Assembly: GCF_040412425.1 (NCBI RefSeq)
Contig: NC_089792.1
Coordinates: 21,409,789 to 21,473,788, forward strand
From: Macrobrachium rosenbergii
Lineage: Eukaryota; Arthropoda; Malacostraca; Decapoda; Palaemonidae
Direction of reading: 5' to 3'
DNA: 64,000 nt
This document shows, in pieces, positions 35,333-47,956 of the stretch. Each line of letters begins with the position of its first letter. The stretch's first letter is position 1. Position numbers and translations under genes: made by a program. The notes beneath the pieces are model-generated. The model worked only from the letters and a program-made list of their open reading frames with translations. It did no database searches and was not told where the DNA came from.

Positions 35333-35680
35333 GTGACTCTTATTACCTGCTTTATGCAGGAAAAGTTAAATGTGGTGGCAGACGAGCTGAGCCGCCAAAA
35401 GCAGGTCCTTCCCACCGTGGGGACCCTGGATCCTCTGGTATGTCTAGACCTGGGGAAGTTGTGGGACAAGCCAATGATAGACCTGTTTGCCACCTCCAGG
35501 AACCATCTTCTTCCTCTGTTTTGCTCACCAGCCCCAGATCCTCTTGCATGGGCCACAGACGCCATGCTACATGAGTGGTCTAATTTACCTCTACGCCTTC
35601 CCACACTTCAGCATGATCAGGGAGGCTCTGAACAAGTTCCAGGCACACCACACACAATGCAACCATGACCCCATATAGCC
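35333..35680 (+). pseudogene. DIRS B linker between RNase H and recombinase
   Basis: The open frame 35333-35668 reads NVVADELSRQKQ, then MIDLFATSRNHLLPLFCS and PDPLAWATDAMLHEW. This VADELSR / DLFAT / DPLAWATDA series is the stretch that follows RNase H in DIRS elements. Its role is not known to me. It loses frame after about 35590. Confidence 0.75.
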
Positions 35681-35799
35681 CCTTTTTGTCCCCAGGGAAT
35701 GGTTACTGGACCTCCTACGTCTGTTGATAGACTACCCAAGACTGCTTCCCCAAAAAGCAGACAACCCCACTTCAGAAGACACCACCAAGGGTCGTCTGC

Positions 35800-36045
35800 T
35801 CTTGCCCTGACAGGCTTCAGGCTGTCCGTATGCTGGTCAGAGCAAAGGGTTTTTCAAGGGAAGTTGCAGAGGCTATTGCAAAGCCCAGAAGAAAGTTCAG
35901 CCTCATCTATCAGGCCAAGTGGTCAGTCTTTCGACGGTGGTGCTGCAACTGCAATGTCTCATATTCTGAGACCACTTTAACTCAGATTGTAGATTTTCTC
36001 CTCCTTCTGAGAAATACCAGAAACTTCGTCTTCCTCAAGCATTAA
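35800..36045 (+). pseudogene. DIRS B tyrosine recombinase, N-terminal part (truncated)
   Basis: The frame 35830-36045 reads VRAKGFSREVAEAIAKPR, then SLIYQAKWSVFRRWC and QIVDFLLLLRNTRNF. This is the core-binding part of the DIRS recombinase. The catalytic C-terminal half, with HxxR and Tyr, is missing because the element ends near 36100. Confidence 0.78.
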
Positions 36046-36653
36046 AGGTTATCGGGCAATGCTTAGCTCAGTTTTCAATCATAGAGGCCTGGATCTATCC
36101 TTTGACTACCTTTGTAATCTAACATATGTCACACTAGCCTTTTTTTTCTTTTCCTGGAGTTCAGGTTAATGGGGATGCTGTTCATGATTGTTCCTTCAAT
36201 GACTTGTTTTATTTCAGTGCTCTTATATATTAATGCAGTGCCTTTCAAATTTGTAAGATTTTTTTATTCCAATAATAAGTAACTAATCACACTGCCTACT
36301 TAATTATGATTGGTGGCTTTAAATTAAGATAATCTAGTTGTTGGGTCTGTACCTGTTTCCTCCACATACTATTTCTTGAAATAGAGGATTATGTATGCCC
36401 ATGGTTATTCTTAATGTTGTAGTCTTCAGGTTCAAAATTGTATTAGATGTTGGACTTCATGTTGTCAGTTGTACAAAATCAAACCAGCTTATTTTTTTTA
36501 CTAAGTTTATTCAATTTAGATAAATGAGAGTTGGGTGTTTTTCCTTCATTCTTATTCCAACTTTAAGTAGTTCTGTAGTATCATTTACAAAAGCAAACTT
36601 CTTGTCATCAGCTCCTAAGGACCACTTTTACTATATGAAGCCCACATTAGTCT

Positions 36654-36813
36654 TTTTAGATTCTACATTAGGTAACCTTTGGATTGAGTGACTTTAAGGA
36701 ATGTTGATGACATTAAGAAGTGGTCACTCGGGACTAACTTTTAGATTCTACATCAGGTAACCTTTGGATTGAGTGACTTTAAGGAATGTTGATGACATTA
36801 AGAAGTGGTCACT
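36654..36813 (+). repeat. 85-bp tandem duplication
   Basis: Copies start at 36654 and 36739, with one mismatch (ACATTAGG versus ACATCAGG) over the 75 bp of the second, partial copy. Confidence 0.92.
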
Positions 36814-38224
36814 AGCTTAACTACCATCCATTGCCTCCTAGTTAAAATTATTGATTGAAACATCACTGCATGTAAAGAAATCACAAACAGGTAATGCATC
36901 AGCCTAAATGTGGTTCCCATGTATTGAGCATGGAAATAAACACAGATGGTATCCTTGTTAGACATTGATTATTCCTCCCAAAGATAGTAAGGTATATTCA
37001 TTTCTCCGTATTGGAAAAGGATGTAGGCAGCTCATTGAATAATGTTCTCAGTTGTTCACTTATGCAGAAAAGTGAAAGCAAACATTGACTGTAATCTGTA
37101 GCCATCTATGGAGACGCATATAGTTGTTGTAACTAGAGCTCACTACTATTGAAGCAAAACTTAGAATGTACTGTACATTGTTTTAATTAGTATAGATGTA
37201 TCAACTGTTCTGGATGTACAGGACTTGAAAAATTTGAAGCCTTTCAAAACTCCATGTATATTTGGGGAGTGATTGATGTATTTCTCTAAGGTATATTTAG
37301 AATTAAACTAAGAGAAAAATTATTGTTATGCAAGTTTTTGTTGGCAAATTGTAAATTAGTTTCATTAAGTACTGTTCTTTCTTAAGTTAAGTTTACCCCT
37401 CTAGTACCCATCAAACATTATATTTTTAATGGTATAAAGAGCAGAATGGGTTTGGCTACCAAAAACAAGCCAGCCTCCACAAGAACATTATATTAATGAA
37501 CTTCATCCTTACACTGATAACAGGCCCACCTCTTAAAAATAAATTGATTAAATGACACAGGAATACAAAAGAAGGCTAAGTACACATTCTTGAAGTGACT
37601 GATATTAAAGACTGACCAGATCGGACAACCCTTATGGCTCTCTGGTTTTACACATCATTTGTGGGGCTGAAGCATTACTTGTATGCTGAGAATGGGGGTG
37701 CGGCAGTGATACATGCAATCCAGCGTTTTTAATACCTGGGACCAAAATCTCTCTAAAATGGAGGTAGTGATCTTATGCCAGATTGGAAGAGAATCTAAGG
37801 AGGAAAATAAGATGTCTGAAGGTCAATTATTTGACCAGTTGTTATTAAAAGTGTAACTCAGACTGAGCAGCCAACAAAAACATACAAATATTTTTTTTTA
37901 TAACATAACCATTTATATCTAAGGTAAAAATGCTGAAAAGATCAGAGCATTGTTTCCACATATTTAAACATTACTGTGTAGACAAAGGTACCAAAATAAG
38001 AATATTGGTCATGAAAGTGTTAAAACTCACCAGGTTTCATCTGCTCTACTCAGAGGTTCTATCCAAATCTGTGATATAACACAGTATCAAAGTAAGATTG
38101 AGATCAAGCTTCTGAAAGATCCTTGAAGGAAAGTATGATTTATGATGGATAGATTCATCTGCCATAGAATGGGTGAGGCAGTGAATAACTTCAGTGAAAT
38201 AACTGATGAAAAACAGGAAGTGCA

Positions 38225-38310
38225 GGAAAAAGAAAAGATCATCGATGGACACTACTGGAGATTTAGTGATGGAAAAAGAACAGATCATCGATGGACACTA
38301 CTGGAGACTG
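38225..38310 (+). repeat. 46-bp tandem duplication
   Basis: GATCATCGATGGACACTACT is present at 38237 and 38283; the flanking GGAAAAAG also repeats. Confidence 0.9.
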
Positions 38311-38883
38311 GAGACTGGCTGACAGTCAAATATATCATCATCTATTACAACAATGCACCCAGTTAGATAATGAACTTGAAAACTCTTGGTGCAGAGCAAT
38401 GAAAGCATAAGGAGACTTTGGCTAATAGGATCTAAAGTCTTGTAACTTTCCATATTTTTATACCCTTTCTCTTATTGTAAATTAGTCTTTCATATCAACA
38501 CTCATATACATTTCTCATGATCACTGGCCATGCCTAATTTTTGGTTAATTTCCTACTGTTTTGTCACTGATTACCTATTTTTCTACCAATATTAGCACAA
38601 ATAAGATTTAATTGTTGTGGAAAATTAGAGAATGTATGCAGTGTTTGACTAAGTTTCTAAAGAAGTCTGGTAGAATGTTGAGTTTTGTTTAAATTTCAGT
38701 TACAATTAAAGGGTTCCATTTTGACAATGAGCCATATGCTGCTCTTTAGATCCCAGATTTATTCCAATATTCTAGTTTTAAAAGATTTGCATCATTTTGA
38801 GTGAAATAATTTTCAGTTTGTTGTGTGCTTTCCAGGTTAGAGGCCGCTTTTACTTCTTTTTGGACTTTGAGTTTGTTTAATAC

Positions 38884-38977
38884 ATAAATTTGTGAGTATC
38901 CTAAAAATTTTCATTTTATTCTTTATTATAATAAATTTGTGAGTATCGTAAAAATTTTCATTTTATTCTTTATTAAA
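38884..38977 (+). repeat. 47-bp tandem duplication
   Basis: Copies at 38884-38930 and 38931-38977 share TTTGTGAGTATC and TAAAAATTTTCATTTTATTC, differing at about two bases. Confidence 0.9.
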
Positions 38978-39387
38978 ATAACTCCTGCAGTAATTTGATT
39001 CTTCTGGAAATATTTTAGCATTTTTTAACACGTTATGCATTGTTTCATGCTTGGCATTAGGCCATTGAGGATACCAATTAGATTCAATGGTACAGCATAG
39101 TTGACAACATGAGAACCATGCTTCAGTGTTTAAGCACACTATTAGTGTAATTATTTGTTTGTACTGTATGACTTTAAGATCTTTATTGAGATTGGCTTCA
39201 TTTTTAATGGTACTAGATCTTTGTGGTTGGTATTAACTTTATTTCAGGGTAAATGTAACCATCCCATTATATCTAATGGTATAGTGACCTATTAAGAGCC
39301 TTAACTTTGGCATGTTTGGGAAATTTCTCGTCTAATCTCAATACTGTAAGTATACTGTGTGTTGGATGCTGTTTTCCTGTCCAAGAA

Positions 39388-39493
39388 AATGAAGAAAAAG
39401 TCGAGCAAGGAAACATAAGCAAAAATAATGCCTAAAAGATAATGAAGAAAAAATCGAGCAAGGAAACATAAGCAAAAATAATGCCTAAAAGAT
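39388..39493 (+). repeat. 53-bp tandem duplication
   Basis: Copies 39388-39440 and 39441-39493 differ at one base (AAAAAGTCG versus AAAAAATCG). Confidence 0.93.
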
Positions 39494-41745
39494 TTAGTAA
39501 GGTCATCTTGCAGTGGAGGAGAGTGTAATATGATAGCTGATTAATTAATTATACAAATTACCTTTCCTTCTTCACACTTTGAATGTGAATATAAAGATAT
39601 GAATATAGCATAATGGATAGGAGAATTATCCTGCTTAGCATTTTCAGGGGGAGCATAAGGATTTTTCTGGGTAGGAGAGCCATAGTCCTAGTAAGGATAA
39701 GGAAGATCAGTATGCAGCTTGAATAACCGTTAGAGAGGAAGAATAAGCCAAGGCTCTAAACTAAAATACTTTGAGTCTGTATCAGATATATCCCAAAATA
39801 TGTGAGATCTCCGACAAATTCGTTGGTCAAGTTCAGCATCTTATGGTATGTGAAATGTGATAAGCTTTCAGATACAGAGCTGGTAAAAGGGAGAAATGGA
39901 TCATATGCAAACAACAAAGAATAGTTGAAGTTTACAGTAGAAGTATAGAAGGCTGAACTCAGATTTTTTAGCAAAACTAGTTAAAGAAGTAGACTGAAGT
40001 AGGAAAAGAATAAGAGAAGAGAGTTCTTAGGAACACCACTAGATATCAGTCTTGGCCAGAGGTGTGCTGTTCACAACAAACATAAAACAATCAGATTTAA
40101 AGCTAAATTTACTTTGTCAGTTTGAGGAGCAAAAAATATGAAGCAGGAAGTTTAGTTAGCAAAGCCTCTAACAGAAAATGTCATGCCTTTGTTTGATGCT
40201 TAGGGGCAGTGATAATCTCCACAGCCTGCCGAGAGTAAGGCCTGAAATCAACAAAGAAAGAAAATGAGGATCTTCCCATGTGGAGTCCAAAAAATAAGGA
40301 AGTAAGATCTCTTGTGAAATCCATGCCATTTGTTGAAAGGGAGGGTATAAAGAGTCAGTGTTAAAGAATGTGGGCGTCTTGAATAGTGCAGTTACTTCTT
40401 AAACATCAGAGGTTCCATCATGTTGAAGTGAGTTTATGGAGCCGCTGTAGTACTCTTCTTTCATAAAAAAAACTGAACCATTTATCATTTTTATTTACAT
40501 TTAACCCTGCAAATGTGATAGTTTGGTAGTTTATGATTTTTAACCTATATGATCTGTGTCCCATAAGATTAATAAACACATGCCACCTCTAAAGTATTTG
40601 ACTTGAGATTCACAACTTGCCACCAAATAGCGCATTTTTACAGCTTACCACCAAACAATGCATTTTTGCAGTGTGTGTGTGTGTGTGGTTGGTTGGTTTC
40701 TCATGCACTGTCATGTAATTATTAAATAATAATACATTTTTGTCTTTTTTTAACTACTAGAGAAATGTACATGAAAAAATAGGTTCTTTCTACTGACTTG
40801 GAACAGAAAGGGTGGAAAGACCACATGATGCACAAGTGGTAGACTGATTAGTTGGTGACCAATTCCAGCCATTGAAAGGTTTTGTTACTGACTCCTTGAC
40901 ACTTCATAGGCCATTTGTCAGTGTCTTTGCTTAGAGCAGTTTTGAGAGATTTTAATGAAAAATTGTGTTCCATAGGTCTGATAATCAAACATCTACCCTT
41001 TTGAGGGTTGAAAACTACACTAACTTTATTTTTCACATAAGAAAATTTGGTTTGGGAACGGATAGTACTGTTTATACAGTTGTGTGTTCTATTATTACTA
41101 GTCATGAAAAAGTATATTAGCATCTTATATAAAAAAAAACTGGTGTCATTCCAAGTAGTTACAGTATAATGCATCCACAACATCAGTGCATAGCAACACA
41201 TTTTTGGCCAGTGAGAGTACTATGAAAAATATAAATTTGTAACAGAAAAGTGTTTAAGAATACTCAGATGTTAAGAAATTCAGTACTCACCACAATCCAT
41301 ATTTAATCCAATTATTCTCCCCTCCTCTTTAAAGTGCTATTCATTGTCTGAAGCCATTAGGTCTAATCCAGACTGGGAGGAAAGTTAGGGAGTGACAGCT
41401 TGCTCCATCTCATACACAGTCCACTCATTCATCAGCAGCTCAGTGGCATCCCTTTTGTCCACCTTATAAAATCTGACCTGCTGTGACAACCTGCTTGTAT
41501 ACATTAGTATGAATGTATCCAGGAATTGAAAAATATGCACTGTATATAGGGAGCTTTAAACCACCAAAACTAGTTTCATTATGAGATTCCTAAAGAATTT
41601 TTTTGGAAATGGGAAGCATTCTGTACCGTAGGTTTAGGAGCAATGGAATCACTTAGGGAAGAATTAGAGAAATGAGAGCCAAAAATTTGTTTTTTTCGAA
41701 TAGAGCTAGATATACTGTACACCTGAGAATACATGAAATTTCTTT

Positions 41746-41747
<2 letters not shown>

Positions 41748-41777
<30 letters not shown>
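41748..41777 (+). repeat. (TA)n microsatellite
   Basis: An almost uninterrupted run of TA dinucleotides. Confidence 0.9.
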
Positions 41778-41885
41778 TTTAGTGGTAAAATTATATTTTT
41801 TTACTGATATACAAATGTTTAGAATGAAGTCTTTGGATACCCATGGATGGTTATGATGACACCAAAAGTATGGTTTGGTACATTT

Positions 41886-42562
41886 CGGCATAGCCCATTT
41901 GGTGTAGCTGATTCAGCATTGCGGATTTGATGTTGGAGAAATAACTGGAGCTAAGACTAAACATTCATTTACCTTAATGGATGGTGGCTTGAGAGTTTCA
42001 GCATTTCTTTTTTTAACACTTTTTTTTATCTTTTCAACTTCTATTTTTGCCGCAGATGCCTCGTGGCCCTGTTTGTTCAATTGGCAAATAATTTTTCCAT
42101 CCTTCATGTGCAATCTCACTTTAACAGTACATCGATCTTTATGTTCACATCTCCAAAACTAATTCAGGATCACTTTTGCTCGTTGTGTCAAAAATAAAAA
42201 GGTATCCATCGTGTACCATTTTGTTTCTTCCACATTTTGATAAAATATTTGATGCCATTTCGAAAATTTGAAGCTGAACCGAGCTTCGAGTTCTATGACA
42301 GTTTCTAGCTTAGGCCTAATTGGACTATTATTAGTTAAAACTATTATGACTAGAATAGCTAATTTGACTATGACGAATGAGAGAGAGAGTGATTTAATGA
42401 CAACAAGCCAAACAAGGGACTGCTAGTTTTGATAAATTTTCTCACACTACAACGAGGAGTTACTAATTTGACGCCAAAACGATCCTCTGCCGAAAAAGTC
42501 TTTGTCGAAAGGGCTACACTGAATCAGCCACGCCTAATCAGCTACGCCAAATGGACTACGCT
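41886..42562 (-). mobile_element. MULE-like element with inverted ends and a FLYWCH zinc-finger frame
   Basis: The left end (CGGCATAGCCCATTTGGTGT, then AGCTGATTCAG) is the inverse of the right end (about 42516-42562, CTGAATCAGCC then GCTACGCCAAATGGACTACG). The right end repeats a 13-14-bp unit (GGCGTAGCTGATT on the minus strand). Inside, the minus strand encodes a FLYWCH finger, a domain often carried by MULE-type transposons. No transposase is present, so this is a non-autonomous or deleted copy. Confidence 0.6.
41913..42258 (-). pseudogene. FLYWCH-type zinc-finger protein, one frameshift
   Basis: It starts at an ATG (42256-42258, minus strand) reading MASNILSKCGRNKMVHDGYL, followed by FIFDTTSKSDPELV. 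Near 42155-42159 one base appears lost. The next frame gives WRCEHKDRC, then RLHMKDGKIICQLNKQGHEA and IEVEKIKKSVKKR. The pattern G-Y-(L/F), W-x-C, C, then an H pair region fits the FLYWCH finger, which binds DNA or protein. The stop (41913-41915) lies inside the left inverted end. About 115 residues in all. FLYWCH fingers of this type are widespread in arthropod genomes and mostly transposon-derived. Confidence 0.7.
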
Positions 42563-43880
42563 GGAACGTCCCATTCCCAATAAAGTAATAAAATGTTTGA
42601 TCATTCAAGATTTTTCCTCTGTTATCAGTTCTAGTTTCATAGTTTCCTAAAAGTGAACAGTGCAAAAATCAACTGGTTAGGGATTAAATATTGGTTCTAA
42701 TATCAAATTGTCCCTGTGTCTGCATAGACTTGAAGACTAAGAATAAATCTTACCATTCTTTACTGTACTGTACATAATGAAAATGTTTACTACCTTGATT
42801 CTCTTAAGAATCTTGGATACATATTACTTTTATTTCTCGTATTTTAGTGTCTGAAAAAGAATGTTATTTTCCCTCAAGGATGTCATGCAAATGCATGATG
42901 CTGTCTTGGACTTGGGGACAGTTCTCAGTTGTTACTCTTGGAAAATTTCTTTGTGTGAGGAATTGATATGTCCCCAAAATTTACACTTTTTCACTGAAAG
43001 TTTCTTTAAAGGAAATATAGATCAGCTGAAGATGAGCATGCTTTTAGGTTTATGATAATTTTTCATGCACATTTTATATTGTGTCAACCAAGTTGCAGTT
43101 CCGTAATGTGAAGGATCAAATGGTCTTTTTGAGTAGATAATTTATTGCTCTATCAAAATTTCATTGGTGTTTGGATGATGGGTACCTCCATTTGTACAGT
43201 ACCCTTTCATGCTAAAGTTAGTGAAATTTGTCTTTTACTTGGGCCTCTTATTACCATTATCAGAATGATGATTTTCTTTTTTCTTTTAGCGTTTATACAC
43301 ATTTTATGAATTTGTTACCCACTTCTCTTTGTGTTTGTTGTGTTCATTCACATTACTTATTCCACAGCATTGTTGTTTTATTTATGGTCTCACATATAAA
43401 ATCTGAATGCTGTATTATGTTCCCACATAAAATCCATATTTTAAAATGTAGAATTCTATACATCCTGTAGCTAAGCTAAGACTCCTTTAAAATGGACACT
43501 TAAAAATGTTTCACGTTTACTAGCTGAAAAACCCTGCTTTTAAGGTTGGTCTGTCTTTGCCAGATATCTCAAGTTCTCTTGTATAACCACTTCTATCCTG
43601 TATAATAACCTATTGACTTTGTAAACCAACTAAAAAGCCCTCTTGATTGCTTAGTAGTCCAGTATTTGCATTATTTTTAAACTTAAAAATTTAAATTTGG
43701 TGCTTCCACAATAATTTACTTTAATCTGGAGGACATTTTGTTTAGTGTTACAACTGCATAAAAACAAAAATCCATAAGATCCTAAAGGCCAGTAGAGGTG
43801 TGAGAATACTTCCATGTGATAAAATGTTGCCAAAACATCAAATTTCTCTGTAACTTATGTTCTTTTTATTTAATTTCTAG

Positions 43881-44320
43881 ATGACGAGAGCAGTACAATA
43901 GCAAGCGAGTGTGACTCGCTTGTCATATCTGAAGAAGATCACACCATCAAAGAAGAGCCTGCAACAATTGAAGAGGAAAATGAAGTGTCTAATTTCATCA
44001 TACCAACAATTTCTGCCTCAGTTGCCCTGGACTCCACATTGCAAGTCCCACCCCCAGGCATTCTGAGCCACTCATCAGATATAAGTTATCATCATAGTAG
44101 CTATCATCGCCATTACCCATCACATCACCACCACCTTCACCACCACTATCCTCGGCATGGACCCCCACCACCTTCTTTATCATCGTACACACTCTTGCCC
44201 GTCCTTGAGCCTCCAGCAATGGTGGCAGAAGAAAGCATTGAGCTTCATGATCAGGATAGGGCCAAACTTTTACCCCCAGAAATTGTCACCACCATTGCCA
44301 TGGAAGAATCATCTTCATGA
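43881..44320 (+). CDS. KCNQ: KCNQ potassium channel, last coding exon with histidine-rich C-terminus
   Basis: The acceptor is TTTATTTAATTTCTAG just before 43881, and the TGA stop is at 44318-44320. The exon encodes about 146 residues. An acidic Ser/Glu segment comes first (DDESSTIASECDSLVISEED), then a Ser/Pro region. A histidine-rich block follows at 44090-44158, with 12 His in 23 codons. The end is a Leu/Pro/Glu-rich tail closing in MEESSS. The four exons found total 960 nt, or 320 codons with the stop. No domain is recognisable in this terminal part, which fits the divergent, disordered tails of KCNQ channels. The frame agrees with the previous exon's phase-1 end. The exact last residues are sure; their function is not known. 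Confidence 0.84.
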
Positions 44321-45063
44321 TGGTGCAAGAAAGGGCAACAATCTTGCTTTATGCTCAGGGCACTTTGAAAGTTTTGGCTTTTCTTTTCATACCATCTTTG
44401 TTCACTCACAGATTATAACCCTCTTCTCTCCTTCCCTAGAATTCCACTATACAAGCTGAGTAAAGCATTTTTAGATGCTGTATGTAGATTCTTACCTAAC
44501 ACTCCAAAACTATTAGAGTTAAGATTTGTATTGATCAAAAGTCAATATGGTATTGTAGATGCAGTTTCTTACCACCCATTGGTGGTTAAAAGGAAAGAGT
44601 TTTTATGTTCTCCCATGGCAACTGAAATAATGTCAAAGAGTACTGTATGATCATTACATACAGGTAAATACATGGCTGAATGGGGCTTGGCATGTCCTTT
44701 GGGAAGAATACATTGATCATTCTCAGAAAGTTTGTTAACCATAATAGTTAGCTATTTAAAGATTTAATGAGAGTATACTCTAGTTATATATACTGTGATA
44801 TTTGCAATTGCTGCATGTACACTTACCCATGTTTCTTAACTGGAGTATGTGTATATACACATTTGTATCTATTTGATTTTTGTTAACTGATTGGCTGTTG
44901 ACCTTGGTATAAAAGACATGTTTACAGTTTGGAGTGCTCATTTAGCTGATTATATATAATATTTTTTTTAAACAATGCTTTAGTAATGAGTAAATGATCC
45001 TGTACAGAATCTTTTCATTAAATCATATAATTTTCAGCCAAAGGGATTCAGAACCTGGGTGGA

Positions 45064-45069
45064 AATAAA
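45064..45069 (+). promoter_or_regulatory. Candidate KCNQ polyadenylation signal (AATAAA)
   Basis: This is the first AATAAA after the KCNQ stop that I found by eye; it would give a 3' UTR near 0.75 kb. Further AATAAA hexamers lie at 45901, 46671, 47523, 47981 and 48933. Channel genes often have long or alternative 3' UTRs, so the true end cannot be fixed from sequence alone. Confidence 0.3.
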
Positions 45070-47870
45070 AAATAAGTAAATATGCTAGAGAATTGTCTTA
45101 TAATCAAAATGCCTCTATACAAAAATTCCTTGAAAATCTATAAAGACCTCTATGACTTAAATAGATATGAATGTAAGAATGAAAGAACCCTGCATTGATA
45201 AAAATTTCAGGAACTGCATATTAAAAGAATTTTATAGTCTGAAATATGATGTAGTAAAAGTTGCTTCAAGACCAGGGCTTGGTCAAAATATCTATTAGAG
45301 TACAGTACTTGATAAAAATATGTTGCATATCAAATTAATATGAAAGAAGTATTTTCCTTTGTAACAACATTCTTGTTACTTTTTGTTCCGTCCATTTCAG
45401 CCATCAGACAAAACTGTTCACTGTATTATCTAATTCTTCTGTTTGACAAAGGTCCATTCGTATAGTTGGTTTTTGAAATTTACCTGCACTAGTGTCATTT
45501 CATTATTCTTGAATTCCGAGCACAGCATTAACCAAATTTAAGGGTTTGTTACTGTGTAAAAATACATTCAATGTGCCTGTAATCAAAGTAATAAGTGAGT
45601 TTTTAAAGCACAGTTTAGTATTATATGAGCCTGTAACACAAATACTGTATGCAATTTCTGTTGCAAGGTTGACCAATTTCATAATAATAATTTTTATTAA
45701 ACCTTGTAAGAAGTTTGGTTATTTTTGCAGTCCAGATGAGATAACTCAACTCTTTTATCATTGCAGGCTACATGTCACAGTGTTTATCAATGCTGCACTT
45801 TGCTTGTCACTCTATCCTCTGTAGGAAAACCAATAGCAGAAAGTAATACATTACCCTGTAATCACCTAAACATTTTCCATTTACTTATCATTATAATCAC
45901 AATAAAAGCTACATTGTTGTTAATGGGACCACTGATACAACCAAGTTTTATTGACGTACATGGCATATATATTAATACATAAAGCTTCACAGGTCATGAT
46001 TTGGAAACAAGAATGCAGTCTGATGCAGCACTTGGAGTTTGTCAAAAGAAGTTTTGATATGAAGGGTTCTTCTGTTCTTACTATGGTTGAGAACATTCTT
46101 GATAGATCAGTAAAGTTTCATTACCAGATAAAATTTAGATGCACTAGTAGTCATATATCTTTTCCAACAGCCATTCTGAAATATGCAAAATAAGGGGGTC
46201 AGTGCAGTTAAGGTTTTGGTAGATGTTAATTTTCTACAAAGGCAAATATGGGAAAAGTGTATCAAGTGATGGCTTAGTAAAAGTTACATGTGGTGCTGGC
46301 AACTTATTGAAAAATCAGTATTACCATTTTTAATAGATTATTTTTGTGATAAACAGTTACTGTCAGATGTTAAGAGTCAATCTAAAACTGCTTCATTCTT
46401 ACATTACTGATACTATTTCAATTCAGACTGATAGTTGATTATTTTGTTGTTGTTTTGTGATAAGCAGTTACTGTATGATAAGAGCCAATATAGGAATGTT
46501 TCATTCTTACAATTACTGGTAATATAATTCATCTCAAAATTGTAGTTAATTTTGCAATTACTTGTTATGTAGATGCAGTATTTCTTGTCACTTGTACTGA
46601 ATGGTTCATTTCAGTCAGTTTTTAAAATAACAGTAGCAATGAAATTCAGACTAATATGAAATAGATAAGAAATAAAAAAAAAAAATTTTGTGCAAGTTAC
46701 AAAATGAATTGTAAACTGTATAGGTAGAAAAAAAGCTAAAATGTATTCATGCATGATTTTATATATACATGATATCTCATTCATTTTAATGCAATTAACC
46801 ATGATAATTACAATAGCAGATCAAATCCTCATAACACTGGATTTATGCATGTTTCGTGTACTGTTGTAATTTTTTACATTTTTTGTAAAGTATCTTTATG
46901 CTGAAAAATTAACAGTATTACTTGAGAGAAAGCAAAGTAATTTTAAACAATCATTTTATGGGTATTCTAGTCAGAAAATACAGTTCCTGTTCCGTTTTTG
47001 ATATTGATGCAAAATATAATTCTTAGATGCTGAATAGAAATTCAAAGCCAAATTTAGAGTTTATATAGGAAAGTAATTCAAATTTTAAAATTTCATCACA
47101 AATCAGAACCACATTCATAAATGAACACCACTTTATCTTTTGACAAGAAGTAGCTTTGGTATGTGTTTGGAAGATTTATATCAAAGTTATTTCACTGAAC
47201 TGATTAGTCAGGAACTAATTGCCCCCTGTTTTAACATTAGAAAACTAAGAGATAGAGAAGTTTTATCATGGTAATTGCATTTTTAGTAATGAATTTATTG
47301 TGTGTATTGTTTAAGTAAATGATGTATTATGAAAAAAGATTCTGGTTGCTGATATCACATTAAACTTAACAGTTTTCATTACACAAACCTATATTGCAAA
47401 GCTTTCTGTCATTTGCACAGCAGTATTTTACGGTTATGATCCATTAACTGTAAGTCATGGTTAAACTGTTTTTAAAACTATGAATTATTCATATATTCTC
47501 TTACCTATTTACTCATAACACTAATAAAGGCATTTTTAAAGACAAACTTTGATACTTTATAGTCCAAATTCTACATTTAGGTAGAATATAGTACCTGCTT
47601 TGTACATCTACAATCATTAATGAAGACTTTATAGTGGCTTAATACATATGCTGAAGAAAGTTAGAAATGGTTTCAGCATGATTATAGATACAGTATTTTA
47701 CTAAATGAAGGGTGCATGGTCAGTACTGTATCCCAAGACATCCAGCATACTTTCTTAATTGTGTTCTTCATTATTATAAGAAGTCTGGTTAATTGGTGCT
47801 CTGTGGACAACCTTTTGCTTATGTATGTTTAGTTGTCATTTGCCTTTTGATAGCTGGGACTGACAAGTTT

Positions 47871-47956
47871 TAGTTAGGAAAGAAGTTTATTTCAAATGTA
47901 AAACATTGTAGTTAGTTAAGAAAGAAAAGTTTATTTCAAATGTAAAACATTGTAGT
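47871..47956 (+). repeat. Tandem duplication, 42-44-bp unit
   Basis: TAGTTAGGAAAGAAGTTTAT and TAGTTAAGAAAGAAAAGTTT begin two copies that both continue TTCAAATGTAAAACATTGTA; a 2-bp indel separates them. Confidence 0.9.

Larger units (their letters stand above)
30881..36100 (+). mobile_element. DIRS-type retrotransposon, copy B (3' truncated, best-preserved coding)
   Basis: It starts with the family's left end (TTTCATATAAGTAACTTACC) at about 30881 and runs through gag, RT, RNase H and the N-terminal recombinase region. It stops abruptly near 36100, where similarity to A ends at GAGGCCTGGATCT. No right repeat or internal complementary region follows. Its open frames are longer than in A or C. 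A SINE-like insertion splits gag. Confidence 0.87.
21719..43880 (+). other. KCNQ: KCNQ intron, phase 1, 22.2 kb
   Basis: The longest intron in the window. It holds DIRS C (22845-28610), the fold-back element (28637-28979), DIRS B (30881-36100), four tandem duplications between 36.6 and 39.5 kb, and a MULE-like element (41886-42562). I see no gene in 21719-22844, 28980-30880, 36101-41885 or 42563-43880 beyond small repeats, including a (GT)n run near 40670-40687 and a (TA)n run near 41748-41777. Confidence 0.7.

Noticed and set aside
41749..41780. Possible replication or matrix-attachment signal at the TA run
   Set aside because: A simple microsatellite; nothing else supports a function.
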